Below, one piece after another: positions 51,866 to 60,418 of a stretch of DNA of 60,563 nt. Under the pieces are notes generated by a model. It had not been told where the DNA came from. It saw only the letters and a program-made list of their open reading frames with translations, and ran no database searches. Origin of the DNA: an uncultured Lachnospiraceae bacterium (GTDB lineage: Bacteria > Bacillota > Clostridia > Lachnospirales > Lachnospiraceae); the NCBI GenBank assembly GCA_947174505.1, contig CAMWJF010000021.1, positions 1 through 60,563 of the forward strand. The letters are read 5' to 3'. The position numbers and the translations under genes were made by a program. Position 1 is the first letter of the stretch; the number at the start of each line of letters is the position of its first letter.

Positions 51866-53185
51866 ATGAATAAGGTAGTTAAGTTTGGCGGAAGCTCTCT
51901 GGCGAGTGCAGAGCAGTTTAAGAAGGTGGGCGCGATTATCCGCGCTGACGGGGAACGCAAATTTGTGGTGCCCTCCGCGCCCGGCAAGAGATCGTCGGAG
52001 GATACGAAGGTTACGGATATGCTTTACGCCTGCTATGAGCTTGCAGAGCAGGGAAAGGATTTCTCTGGGCAGATGCAGGCGATCAGGGACAGATATCAGG
52101 AGATCATAGACGGGCTGGAGCTGAAGCTTTCTCTGGATAAGGAGTTTAAGGGCATCGAGAAGAACTTTAAGGAGAAGGCCGGTTCCGACTATGCAGCCTC
52201 CCGCGGGGAATATTTAAACGGCATTATCATGGCGCAGTATCTGGGCTATGAATTTGTGGACGCGGCGGCGGTGATCCGCTTTAAGGCGGACGGAGAGCAC
52301 GACGCGGAGCTGACAAACCAGCTGCTGAAAGAGCGTCTTGCCGGTGTGGAGTCAGCTGTGATTCCTGGTTTTTACGGCGCTTATGAAGACGGAAAAGTGA
52401 AGACCTTTTCCAGAGGAGGCTCCGACATTACGGGTTCCATCGTAGCCAGGGCAATCAAGGCGAATGTGTATGAGAACTGGACGGACGTTTCGGGCGTGCT
52501 GGTTGCGGATCCCCGGATTATATATAAGCCGGAGGGTGTGGAGACGATCACCTACAGGGAGCTCCGGGAGCTGGCCTATATGGGTTTTTCTGTTCTCCAT
52601 GAGGACGCTATTTTTCCGGTCAGGAGCGAAGGGATTCCGATCAATATCCGCAATACCAACGCGCCGGAGGACAACGGCACATGGATTGTGGAGAGCACCT
52701 GCCAGAAGTCAAAGTATGTGATTACCGGCATTGCCGGAAAAAAGGGATTCTGCGCGGTCAATATAGAGAAGGAAATGATGAATTCGGAAATCGGTTTTGG
52801 ACGCAAGGTGCTGCAGGCCTTTGAGGAGAATGAGATTTCCTTTGAGCATGTGCCTTCCGGTATCGACACCATGACGGTGTTTGTGCATCAGGATGAGTTT
52901 ATGCACAAGGAGCAGAAGGTGGTTTCCGGCATTCACAGGCTGGCAGACCCGGATTCTATCGACATAGAGGCAGATCTGGCGCTGATCGCGGTGGTGGGGC
53001 GCGGCATGAAATCCACACGTGGCACGGCGGGAAGGATATTTTCCGCGCTGGCGCATGCCAATGTCAATGTCAAGATGATTGACCAGGGCTCCAGCGAGCT
53101 GAATATTATCATCGGCGTGGCCAATGCCGATTTCGAGACGGCGATTAAAGCAATTTATGATATTTTTGTGATTTCCCAGATTTAA
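51866..53185 (+). CDS. lysC: Aspartate kinase with two ACT domains
   Basis: The 439-residue enzyme makes aspartyl phosphate, the first step to threonine, methionine and lysine. Landmarks are KFGGSSLASAEQFKKVGAII, SRGGSDITGSIVARAIKANV and the substrate loop WTDVSGVLVADPRI. Residues 300-439 hold two ACT domains (KYVITGIAGKKGFCAVNIEK and ALIAVVGRGMKSTRGTAGRI) for feedback control. It starts 13 bases after hom. The gene order hom-lysC next to glyA fits threonine/glycine supply. Confidence 0.95.
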   Translation: MNKVVKFGGSSLASAEQFKKVGAIIRADGERKFVVPSAPGKRSSEDTKVTDMLYACYELAEQGKDFSGQMQAIRDRYQEIIDGLELKLSLDKEFKGIEKNFKEKAGSDYAASRGEYLNGIIMAQYLGYEFVDAAAVIRFKADGEHDAELTNQLLKERLAGVESAVIPGFYGAYEDGKVKTFSRGGSDITGSIVARAIKANVYENWTDVSGVLVADPRIIYKPEGVETITYRELRELAYMGFSVLHEDAIFPVRSEGIPINIRNTNAPEDNGTWIVESTCQKSKYVITGIAGKKGFCAVNIEKEMMNSEIGFGRKVLQAFEENEISFEHVPSGIDTMTVFVHQDEFMHKEQKVVSGIHRLADPDSIDIEADLALIAVVGRGMKSTRGTAGRIFSALAHANVNVKMIDQGSSELNIIIGVANADFETAIKAIYDIFVISQI

Positions 53186-53189
53186 CAGG

Positions 53190-53209
53190 TAAAATTGTAC
53201 ACAATTTTA
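53190..53209. promoter_or_regulatory. 20-bp near-perfect palindrome after lysC
   Basis: TAAAATTGT and ACAATTTTA meet around two bases. It may be a lysC terminator (TTTG follows) or an operator of the sensor gene that starts 110 bases on. Confidence 0.4.
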
Positions 53210-53320
53210 TTTGTGTGAAATAAAAAGTTGTTTATTTTTTCTAAGTATTATGCTAAAATAATTTTGGAATTGCACAAACAGTATAAGCAAATACAATAAT
53301 AGATAACTTTGGAGGGTACA

Positions 53321-55273
53321 ATGGGGAATCAACCGTTAGAAGCTCTGGTATTTACCAACGACAACTGCGTAGGATGTAACAAGTGTATTTCCGCATGTCC
53401 TGTGCTGACGGCAAACCGTGCGGTGGAGGAAAAGGGAAAGAATAAGATTATTGTGGATGGCAGCCAGTGCATAAGCTGCGGCGCCTGTTTTGACGCCTGT
53501 GCGCACAATGCGAGAAGTTATCGTGATGACACGGAGCGTTTTTTCGAGGACTTAAAGAAGGGAGAGAAAATTTCGCTTCTGCTTGCCCCGGCTTTTCTGG
53601 CAAACTACCCGAAGGAGTATGCTACAGTTTTAGGCGGCCTTAAGAAACTTGGCGCAAACCGTATTATCAGTATCAGCTTTGGTGCGGATATCACGACCTG
53701 GGGATATGTCAAATACATAACGGAGCATAATTTTACAGGCGGTATTTCCCAGCCCTGTCCTGCTGTGGTTGGGTACATAGAGAAGTATATTCCGGAGCTG
53801 CTTCCGAGACTGATGCCGGTGCATTCCCCGATGATGTGCGGCGCGATCTATGTGAAGAAGTATATGAAGGTGCCGGACAAACTTGCCTTTATCAGTCCGT
53901 GCATTGCGAAGAAGAATGAGATTGACGACCCGAACTGCGGCGGTTATGTTTCCTATAATGTAACCTTTGATCATCTGATGCAGTATGTGCGCGAGCACAA
54001 TATTTCCGGCCCCGCGGCGACGGATGAGATCGAGTATGGCCTTGGTTCCATTTATCCCATGCCGGGCGGTCTGAAGGAAAATGTTTACTGGTTCTGCGGT
54101 GAGGATATCTTTATCAGGCAGATTGAGGGTGAGGAGCATACCTATAAATTCCTGTCCGATTATAAGAGAAGGGTTTTGGGAAATAAAGAGCTGCCGTTTA
54201 TGGTGGACGCTCTGAACTGTGCGAAAGGCTGTATTTATGGCCCGGGCGTGGAGGAGGAGAAGACGAAGTCCGACGATACGCTCTATGAATTACAGAAGAT
54301 CAGAGAGGCCAGCAAGAAGAATGATAAGAGGCACGCTTTCAGCAGGAGCCTGACACCGAAACAGAGGCTGGCAAAATTCAATAAGCAGTTCGCGGCACTG
54401 GATATCAATGACTTTATCAGACATTACACGGATAAATCACCGATGATGTCGGCGAAGAAGCCAAGCGCTTCCGAAATTGATAAAATCTTTGTATCCATGG
54501 ATAAACGCACGGATGCAGAGCGCAATATCAACTGCTCCGCCTGCGGTTATGATACCTGTAAGAAGATGGCTACGGCGATCTATAATGACTGCAATAACAT
54601 CTATAACTGTATCCAGTTCGTAAAGGGTGAGGTGGAGAAGGAGGGCGAGATCGCCAGAACGATGGCCTCCGAAGTAGAGCAGAAGAACGCCGAGCTTCAG
54701 ACGAAGAATGAAAAGATTGCGGAGCTGATTGCTGAAGTACAGGTAGATTTTGACAGTCTGGATATTTCCATCAGTGAGATGTCGGAGGGCAATAACAGCA
54801 ATGCCGAGGAGAGCACCGGCATTTCGGCGTCCATGAGCGATGTGGTGAGTTTCTGTGACCAGTTGAATGAAGCGCTTGGAAAGATCCAGGGGCTGCTTGT
54901 CAAGCTGGAAGAAAACAATGAGGAAATCACGAATGTGGCGGAGGAGACGAACCTCCTTGCGCTGAATGCGAGTATTGAGGCAGCCAGGGCCGGGGAGTCG
55001 GGAAGAGGTTTTGCCATCATTGCCGAGAATATCAAGAAGCTGGCAGATTCTTCCAAGGATACGGCCAGTGACTCCGATGCGAATAAGGAACAGATACAGA
55101 CGGCGATTTCTGATCTTCTGGCGGATGCCAAGAAGCTGATCAGCGTCATTGACGGGGTGAATCTGCGTGTGACGAATCTGGCGGCGTCCACGGAGGAGAT
55201 AGCGGCGTCAGCCGATATGGTAAGCACGATCTCAAGTGATCTTAAGGATAAGCTTGCAGAGTTAAACAGCTAA
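53321..55273 (+). CDS. Ferredoxin / [FeFe]-hydrogenase-like / methyl-accepting sensor protein
   Basis: A soluble 650-residue protein with no membrane segment. Residues 12-62 hold two 4Fe-4S clusters (C16-C19-C22-C26 and C50-C53-C56-C60). Residues 85-310 are a hydrogenase large-subunit-like domain with cysteines where the H-cluster ligands sit: C146 in QPCPAVV, C194 in SPCIAKKNE, and C300/C304 in [11 protein letters not shown]. Residues 400-432 form another cysteine-rich Fe-S motif. Residues 440-650 are an MCP signalling domain with the conserved tip [20 protein letters not shown]. It probably senses hydrogen or redox state. The start at 53321 follows GGAGG. Confidence 0.9.
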   Translation: MGNQPLEALVFTNDNCVGCNKCISACPVLTANRAVEEKGKNKIIVDGSQCISCGACFDACAHNARSYRDDTERFFEDLKKGEKISLLLAPAFLANYPKEYATVLGGLKKLGANRIISISFGADITTWGYVKYITEHNFTGGISQPCPAVVGYIEKYIPELLPRLMPVHSPMMCGAIYVKKYMKVPDKLAFISPCIAKKNEIDDPNCGGYVSYNVTFDHLMQYVREHNISGPAATDEIEYGLGSIYPMPGGLKENVYWFCGEDIFIRQIEGEEHTYKFLSDYKRRVLGNKELPFMVDALNCAKGCIYGPGVEEEKTKSDDTLYELQKIREASKKNDKRHAFSRSLTPKQRLAKFNKQFAALDINDFIRHYTDKSPMMSAKKPSASEIDKIFVSMDKRTDAERNINCSACGYDTCKKMATAIYNDCNNIYNCIQFVKGEVEKEGEIARTMASEVEQKNAELQTKNEKIAELIAEVQVDFDSLDISISEMSEGNNSNAEESTGISASMSDVVSFCDQLNEALGKIQGLLVKLEENNEEITNVAEETNLLALNASIEAARAGESGRGFAIIAENIKKLADSSKDTASDSDANKEQIQTAISDLLADAKKLISVIDGVNLRVTNLAASTEEIAASADMVSTISSDLKDKLAELNS

Positions 55274-55306
55274 TATAATCAACCCAAGAATGCGGACAAA
55301 GAAAAG

Positions 55307-55340
55307 GACCGGAGTTTTGACAGCTCCGGTCTTACTTTAT
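55307..55340 (+). terminator. Terminator of sensor gene
   Basis: GACCGGAG and CTCCGGTC form a perfect 8-bp stem with a 9-base loop, followed by TTACTTT. Confidence 0.8.
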
Positions 55341-55394
55341 GTATTTATTTAACTATCTTTTCGGAAAAGTGTTCCCGCCCGTAAAGGTAGTTAC

Positions 55395-56030
55395 TTAATA
55401 GCCGAGTTCCTCGCCGACAAGATAGACTTTGATACGGCCGGGATGCATACTCCGTCTTGTCACGACAACCTGACAGCAGAAGCATTCCGGGGAAAGGCAG
55501 TCGTGGCAGACGCCTGTTGCGGCACAGGGGAGATTACGCTCCAGACGAATGGCATTGGCGGGCGAGGCCGTGTTTCTGAGTCTGGCAGCGCCGCTTTCCA
55601 CGTCGGGAACAACCTTATTCATACCTGCGACAACGATAACGTTGGAAGGCCCTTGGATCAGACAGGCAACACGGTTGCCGTTGCCGTCGATATTGATCAA
55701 TTCACCGTCTAAGGTGATGGCGTTGGTACTCATAAGAAAATAGTCGGCAAGAACGGTTCGGCCGTAGATCTGCCGGGATTCCTCCTGCGTTTTCGCCGCG
55801 CTGCGGTCCAACAGTTCATAAGAGCCGCCGTGGATGGCGTCCATCAGGCCGCATTCCTTCAGAGTTTCGCTGCCGCCCCAGCCGATGATTGCGCCTGAGG
55901 GTATTGCAGCCAGAATTGCCTCGACGCAGGCTGATGCTGTATCAAAGTAATAGCCCTGCATATTTCTTTTTTCCAGATTTTTAATAATGGTTTCCGCCTG
56001 TCTGGCCAGTGCAGTCTTTTTAGGTGACAT
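55395..56030 (-). CDS. LUD domain (lactate-utilisation / DUF162-like) protein
   Basis: A 211-residue protein with the LUD fold. Landmarks are ASACVEAILAAIPSGAIIGW, GGSETLKECGLMDAIHGG, FLMSTNAITLDGELINIDGN and GPSNVIVVAGMNKVV. The C-terminal CHDCLSPECFCCQVVVTRR region is rich in cysteine and could bind a metal or cluster. LutC-type proteins serve in lactate oxidation, but stand-alone Clostridial members like this one have no proven role. The start at 56030 on the minus strand follows GGAGGAGA. Confidence 0.85.
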   Translation of the reverse strand: MSPKKTALARQAETIIKNLEKRNMQGYYFDTASACVEAILAAIPSGAIIGWGGSETLKECGLMDAIHGGSYELLDRSAAKTQEESRQIYGRTVLADYFLMSTNAITLDGELINIDGNGNRVACLIQGPSNVIVVAGMNKVVPDVESGAARLRNTASPANAIRLERNLPCAATGVCHDCLSPECFCCQVVVTRRSMHPGRIKVYLVGEELGY

Positions 56031-56225
56031 TTGTATCTCCTCCATACCATAGGATGTTTTATAGTGCTTTTCATTTATTGTATCACTGTACCTCGGAGCG
56101 GTGCAAGCAGGGAATTTATCAGACAGTCGGCAATTTTCGCCGAATGATTGGAAATGGACGTAAAAGCAGAAAGGGAGTTCTGTTGCAGCTTGGACAAGTC
56201 CGAATGCGCGGCTTTACGCGAGAAA

Positions 56226-56254
56226 TTGACAGTCAATTTAATAAAATATATATT
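56226..56254 (+). promoter_or_regulatory. Predicted upstream promoter of ncRNA locus
   Basis: TTGACA, 17 bases and TATATT. Confidence 0.55.
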
Positions 56255-56320
56255 AAAATGAGAAAATAATATACGGTATAAAGCAAAGTGAAAATTTTTT
56301 AAAAAAATTCAAAAAATGTG

Positions 56321-56348
56321 TTGACAAATCCTTGTGAGATGATATAAT
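56321..56348 (+). promoter_or_regulatory. Strong promoter of ncRNA locus
   Basis: TTGACA, 16 bases and TATAAT, with A/T-rich sequence upstream like an UP element. Confidence 0.75.
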
Positions 56349-56354
56349 AAACTC

Positions 56355-56740
56355 ATAAAGAAACACTTCACATAGATAAACTAAAAGAAAGAGAGGTACG
56401 GTCCACCAAAAACTTAAAGTAACACATCAGAGAATTACAAGTGAATAGGAGGCCACTAAAAGACGAGCGGAATCGAGTACATGGTAGAGGATGGCGAATC
56501 AGAAAATGAGTCCCGGGAAAGCTCCCATAGAAGAAGGGAAAAGAGCGGATGATAGAAAAGAGAAGAAATCCGAGGGGAGAGAGGGAACAGGACGCCACAG
56601 TATCAGGGATACGGGAGAAGAGATGGAAAGAGGACGTGAGGGAAAAAACGGAGGTAAGGGCCATTGGACAATGAGTTTTAGAAACGGGTATTGATTCCTT
56701 AGAGAATGAATACCCGTTTCGCATTGTCTTTTTCTTTTTT
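56355..56740 (+). ncRNA. Candidate non-coding RNA of about 385 bases, purine rich
   Basis: The segment has a strong promoter (56321) and a very strong terminator (56668-56740), and holds no convincing gene. Composition is markedly purine rich (long G/A stretches between 56500 and 56650). A 67-codon frame (56491-56694) exists, but its ATG lacks a spaced ribosome binding site (GTAGAGG touches it) and its stop lies in the terminator stem. The segment does not look like tmRNA, RNase P RNA, 6S or SRP RNA as I know them. The alternative is a small basic protein gene. Confidence 0.5.
56668..56740 (+). terminator. Strong bipartite terminator
   Basis: The inner stem GAAACGGGTATT/AATACCCGTTTC (12 bp) is nested in an outer stem GACAATG/CATTGTC. 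Then TTTTTCTTTTTT follows. Confidence 0.9.
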
Positions 56741-56899
56741 GTTCTTATAGGAATCTTAATAAAATCGGGGTGGCTTTTCCACAAAAAATAGGTTATAGTA
56801 TACTTATGCATACTATATCTTGTATGCGGCGGAGCTTGAAAGCCTGTTATACAGGAAGCGTTGGGATAAAAGATTTCAGAAAGGACATGGTTACAGCCG

Positions 56900-58438
56900 A
56901 TGGGAAAGCTGCACAAGAGAAGAAGGGGATATTCGGACGAGGAGCTGGATGAGGAAGAAGCGGATTTTGAAGATGGAGTGGATGATGAGACAGATGACGA
57001 AATAGACGAGGACGAAGAAGATGATGAAATAGAGGAAGACGAGGATGAGGATGAGGAAGATGATGAAATGGAGGAGGACGAGGATGAGGAAGATGATGAA
57101 ATAGACGAAGACGACGAAGAGTATGATGAGGAGGAGGAACGCCGCGCATTCAGGCGCAGACGCAGGATCCGCAATCAGATCATCGTTTATCTTGTGATTT
57201 TCTTCGTGGCTGCAGGGATTGCCGGGGGCGGCATTGCGGTCGGAAGAAAGGCGGCTTCTTTTATGAAACAGAAGAAACAGGAGGCTGAGGAAGAGAAGGC
57301 GAAAGAAGAGGCGGCCAAGCAGGAAACTACGGAGGAGGAAATGGTTATAGATACGCCGGAGCCGGCAGAAGAGGAGCCGGAGGAGGAAGAAGATATTTTG
57401 GGAGGACTGGCGGAGTCCTATTACTCTGAGATGTCGATTGAAAATAAGGTGGCCGGGCTGTTTATGGTGACCCCGGAGGCGATAACGGGGGTCAGGACAG
57501 CGACTCAGGCCGGAGACGGCACCCAGGAGGCCTTAAATCAGTATGCAGTGGGTGGTCTGATCTATTTTGGACAGAATATTCTGGACAAGGAGCAGATTAC
57601 GGGGATGCTTGCGAACACGGCGTCCATGAGCAATTACCCTATTTTTCTTGCGGTTGATGAGGAGGGTGGCGACGTCAGCAGGGTCGCGAACAGCAAGGTC
57701 GAGGTGACAGAGGTGGATGATATGGCGTCTGTCGGTGCAGGCGGAGATGCTTCTCTGGCCGCCGAAGCGGGAGAGACGATCGGTTCTTATTTGAAGGAGA
57801 TTGGCTTTAATGTGGATTTTGCACCGGTTGCGGATGTGGCAGGAGAGGGCAGCGCGTTAGGCAACCGCTCCTTCGGCTCCGATCCCCAAATGGTTGGCGA
57901 GATGGTTGCCAGTGCGGTGGGCGGAATTGAAGGCACGGGCGTGAGTGCCTGTCTGAAGCATTTTCCGGGTCTGGGAAGCACTTCGGAGGATACCCATGAC
58001 GGAAGAGTGGAGATTACGAAGTCGATCGATGAAATGCGGGCTTCGGATTTTGTACCGTTTTCCGCAGGTATAGGTGCAGGCGTGGATTTTGTAATGGTGA
58101 GCCATGCCACGGCGCCTGCGCTGGACGAGGATAATGTGCCAAGTTCTCTGTCGAAGAAGGTGATTACCGATATCTTGCGGGGAGAGTTGGGATTTGAAGG
58201 CGTGGTGATTACGGATGCGCTGGATATGACGGCGATTACGGATTATTATACGCCCGAGGAGGCGGCGGTAATGGCGCTGGAGGCCGGTGCGGATATGCTG
58301 CTTATGCCGGAGGATTTCGAAAAGGCGTACGAAGCGGTGCTTGCGGCGGTGCAGGAAGGGACGATTTCGGAGGAAAGGATCAACGAGTCGCTGAATCGTA
58401 TTTACCGGGTAAAGTGCGCCGGGAAGCTGGAGAACTAG
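56900..58438 (+). CDS. Membrane-anchored glycoside hydrolase family 3 protein (NagZ-like) with acidic tract
   Basis: A 512-residue protein. Residues 1-12 are basic. Residues 13-80 consist almost only of Asp and Glu, followed by an arginine-rich stretch and one membrane segment (IIVYLVIFFVAAGIAGGG). A second charged linker then leads to the GH3 N-terminal domain, about 170-512. It has AVDEEGGDVSRVA, KHFPGLGSTSEDTHDG (the D-x-H pair typical of NagZ) and VVITDALDMTAITDYY (nucleophile Asp). It would cut beta-N-acetylglucosaminides outside the membrane, such as muropeptides. The start at ATG 56900 has a distant AAAGGA. Confidence 0.9.
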   Translation: MGKLHKRRRGYSDEELDEEEADFEDGVDDETDDEIDEDEEDDEIEEDEDEDEEDDEMEEDEDEEDDEIDEDDEEYDEEEERRAFRRRRRIRNQIIVYLVIFFVAAGIAGGGIAVGRKAASFMKQKKQEAEEEKAKEEAAKQETTEEEMVIDTPEPAEEEPEEEEDILGGLAESYYSEMSIENKVAGLFMVTPEAITGVRTATQAGDGTQEALNQYAVGGLIYFGQNILDKEQITGMLANTASMSNYPIFLAVDEEGGDVSRVANSKVEVTEVDDMASVGAGGDASLAAEAGETIGSYLKEIGFNVDFAPVADVAGEGSALGNRSFGSDPQMVGEMVASAVGGIEGTGVSACLKHFPGLGSTSEDTHDGRVEITKSIDEMRASDFVPFSAGIGAGVDFVMVSHATAPALDEDNVPSSLSKKVITDILRGELGFEGVVITDALDMTAITDYYTPEEAAVMALEAGADMLLMPEDFEKAYEAVLAAVQEGTISEERINESLNRIYRVKCAGKLEN

Positions 58439-58498
58439 AAATAAAGATATAATCATAATGGTGGGAATGCTGTAAGAGACAGTGTTCTCACTTTTTAT

Positions 58499-58570
58499 TT
58501 CTATAGGAAATTGCGACAGTGTAAACCATTCAAGGAGAATGCGGAGCATTCTCTGAATCGTCGCTGCCGA
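58499..58570 (+). repeat. Dispersed structured repeat family B, 3'-truncated copy B4
   Basis: The conserved box and the inner hairpin are intact. The last stem stops after its 5' arm (CGTCGCTGCCGA) and has no partner. The PadR promoter starts 14 bases later. Confidence 0.8.
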
Positions 58571-58583
58571 CAGAAAAAGATGG

Positions 58584-58627
58584 TTGACTTTGGATAGATT
58601 TAATTTTACAATGTACTTAGTAATACA
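58584..58627 (+). promoter_or_regulatory. Promoter with likely PadR operator
   Basis: TTGACT, 17 bases and TACAAT. Overlapping the end of the -10 element is TGTA-N8-TACA (58612-58627), the dyad shape of PadR-type operators. This suggests self-repression of the padR gene. Confidence 0.55.
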
Positions 58628-58706
58628 AGGTATATTAATTTGTGTGCGTGAGCTGGCTGATGTAGGCGCGACAGATGCAAAGGGCATCGCAGAAATGAAG
58701 GTAATT

Positions 58707-59042
58707 ATGAATGATAAGTATGAAAGACAAATGAAGAAAGGTGTTTTGGACATGCTCGTCCTGAGACTGTTGAAATCTGAGGCCAAGTATGGCTATCAGA
58801 TTATTCAGGAGATGAGGGAGAAGAGCGAGGAAATCTTTCTGCTGAAGGACGGTACCTTGTATCCGATTCTTTACCGGCTGGAGGATGATGGGCTGGTGGT
58901 AAGTAAGTGGAGTGAGGCTGTGGGGAAACAGGTGCCGAGAAAATATTATGAAATTACCAGGGAAGGGAAAAGGACACTTGATGAAATAGAGGATGTATGG
59001 AAAAGAATTTCCGATGGAGTCGTAAGGATCATGGAGGACTAG
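58707..59042 (+). CDS. PadR family transcriptional regulator
   Basis: A 111-residue repressor. The winged helix is KKGVLDMLVLRLLKSEAKYG, YQIIQEM, FLLKDGTLYPILYRLEDDGL and RKYYEITREGKRTLDEI. PadR proteins bind TGTA/ATGT dyads and respond to small molecules or peptides. The start at 58707 (MNDKYERQ) follows AAGG; earlier in-frame starts lie in non-coding sequence. The next gene, three bases on, encodes its HAAS-type partner. Confidence 0.9.
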   Translation: MNDKYERQMKKGVLDMLVLRLLKSEAKYGYQIIQEMREKSEEIFLLKDGTLYPILYRLEDDGLVVSKWSEAVGKQVPRKYYEITREGKRTLDEIEDVWKRISDGVVRIMED

Positions 59043-59045
59043 ACA

Positions 59046-59693
59046 ATGGATGAGAGGCGGTATGTAAACGCAGTAGCAAGGAAACTGAAATGCGATGGAA
59101 AAAGGAAAAAGGAGATCAGAAAGCAGCTTTTGGCAGACATTCAGATGCGGGAAAATCAGGGGGAACGGCTGGAAGAAATTATTTCCCGGATGGGCAGGGC
59201 GGAGGAAATCGCAGACGGTTTTAACGAAAATATTTCGCCGGAAGAACAGAGGCAGTACGCCAGAAACCGGGTGCTGAAAATAGTAATACCGATTGCATTG
59301 GCAGTTGCCTTTTTGGGATTGCTTGCATATTGGCTGTTTCCTAAGACTGCTGATATAGGGCGGAGCAAATATTTTGACGGGAATCAGGTAGAAGCGGCTA
59401 TGAAGGAAACAATAGAGCTGCTGGATGCGGAAGATTACACTGCGTTACAGGAAAATGCAGTTTCGCGGATGCAGCCTCTGCTAAATGAAGAGACGAGAGC
59501 CCATATGAGGACAGCGCTGTCCGAAGACTGGGGAGAGCGGAAACAGTTCGGTGCGGTATATATGGTGGAACTGATACAGGGCAGCAGGCATTTCGCAGTC
59601 GGGGAGATGACGGTTACTTATGAAAATGTGAGTGTTACTTATCGGCTGACATACGATGAAGATATGCGCCTTACAGGGATTTATGTGAGATAA
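59046..59693 (+). CDS. HAAS/DUF1700-like membrane protein with DUF3887-like outer domain
   Basis: A 215-residue protein. Residues 1-75 are the helical HAAS (DUF1700-like) domain usually encoded next to PadR (YVNAVARKLKCDGKRKKEIR, KQLLADIQMRE, GRAEEIADGFNENI). One membrane segment follows (IVIPIALAVAFLGLLAYWLF). The outer part, about 110-215, matches DUF3887 (ELLDAEDYTALQENAVSRMQ, FAVGEMTVTYENVSVTYRLT). The PadR-HAAS pair is a recognised signalling arrangement; the HAAS part may sequester or inform PadR. Confidence 0.82.
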   Translation: MDERRYVNAVARKLKCDGKRKKEIRKQLLADIQMRENQGERLEEIISRMGRAEEIADGFNENISPEEQRQYARNRVLKIVIPIALAVAFLGLLAYWLFPKTADIGRSKYFDGNQVEAAMKETIELLDAEDYTALQENAVSRMQPLLNEETRAHMRTALSEDWGERKQFGAVYMVELIQGSRHFAVGEMTVTYENVSVTYRLTYDEDMRLTGIYVR

Positions 59694-59767
59694 AAGGAAT
59701 GTTCTGACAATTGGATGCTTTGTTATGGAGGGATGCGTGAAGCGCATTTCAGAATGGGGGAATTATG

Positions 59768-60115
59768 ATGGTAGAAACAATTTTTTTCCTGATAATCCTG
59801 CTGATCAGTATTGGTCCGATTATTATTATTGGGATTGTTCAGTATAGGAGTAAAGATCCGGTTGGATTCTGGTCAGGAAAGGAACCGCCCGGAAAAGAGC
59901 AGATCACGGATGTGAAGGCTTATAACCGGAGACATGGTCTGATGTGGATTGTATATGGGATGGGATTTATTCTCTGCTTTGTGTGCGGTCTGCCCTTTGG
60001 GGGACGCATTGCGGCATATTTGTGCATGATGGAAGCTATTGGCGGAATATTGGGGATGATTGCGTATCATAATAAGCTGAACCGTATGTACGGTAGAAAG
60101 CGGGAGGATATGTGA
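59768..60115 (+). CDS. Small membrane protein of unknown function
   Basis: About 115 residues from ATG 59768. Three hydrophobic segments are ETIFFLIILLISIGPIIIIG, LMWIVYGMGFILCFVCGLPF and IAAYLCMMEAIGGILGMIAY. The loop FWSGKEPPGKEQITDVKAYN is a family-like signature I associate with small Lachnospiraceae membrane proteins, but I cannot name the family. It follows the HAAS gene by 75 bases, preceded by GGGGG. The stop overlaps the next short frame. Confidence 0.6.
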   Translation: MVETIFFLIILLISIGPIIIIGIVQYRSKDPVGFWSGKEPPGKEQITDVKAYNRRHGLMWIVYGMGFILCFVCGLPFGGRIAAYLCMMEAIGGILGMIAYHNKLNRMYGRKREDM

Positions 60116-60198
60116 TGGGATTTTGGGTTTTTATGATGATATTGATTTTAGGGGCGCCGAAAGTCGGGTATGCTGGCTTTCAGTTATTTTTCGGCTGA
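60115..60198 (+). pseudogene. 27-codon hydrophobic frame, probably a truncated membrane protein
   Basis: The ATG overlaps the previous stop (TGATG) and GGGAGG lies ten bases before it, so it is likely translated. MGFWVFMMILILGAPKVGYAG looks like the first membrane helix of a longer protein. It stops early, which suggests a truncation or frameshift. Confidence 0.35.
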
Positions 60199-60213
60199 GT
60201 TGGGGGATGAAGC

Positions 60214-60273
60214 GTGAAAGTAATAATTATAAATGGACCTATGGGAGTGGGCAAAACGACAGTAGGAAAATGA
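60214..60273 (+). pseudogene. P-loop kinase remnant, N-terminus only
   Basis: GTG 60214 after GGGGGATGA opens KVIIINGPMGVGKTTVGK, a complete beta-1/Walker A unit of a small-molecule or nucleotide kinase, then a stop codon follows. No continuation is visible in other frames. Confidence 0.6.
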
Positions 60274-60340
60274 TAAACAAAGCAGGGAGAGGTGGAGATA
60301 AATATGTCAGACTTTACAACGTTAACATATTACAGACTGA

Positions 60341-60369
60341 TTGACTTTTGAAGGAGGGTTTGATATATA
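60341..60369 (+). promoter_or_regulatory. Predicted promoter of the last response regulator gene
   Basis: TTGACT, 17 bases and TATATA, about 50 bases before the start codon. Confidence 0.4.
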
Positions 60370-60418
60370 TAAAAAAATGATATTCCAAAACAAATATTAT
60401 AGGTGAGTGAGATGAGTT

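Noticed and set aside
56368..57174. 268-codon minus-strand frame rich in serine
   Set aside because: The serine run is the antisense of the Asp/Glu codons of the GH3 protein, and the rest overlaps the ncRNA candidate.
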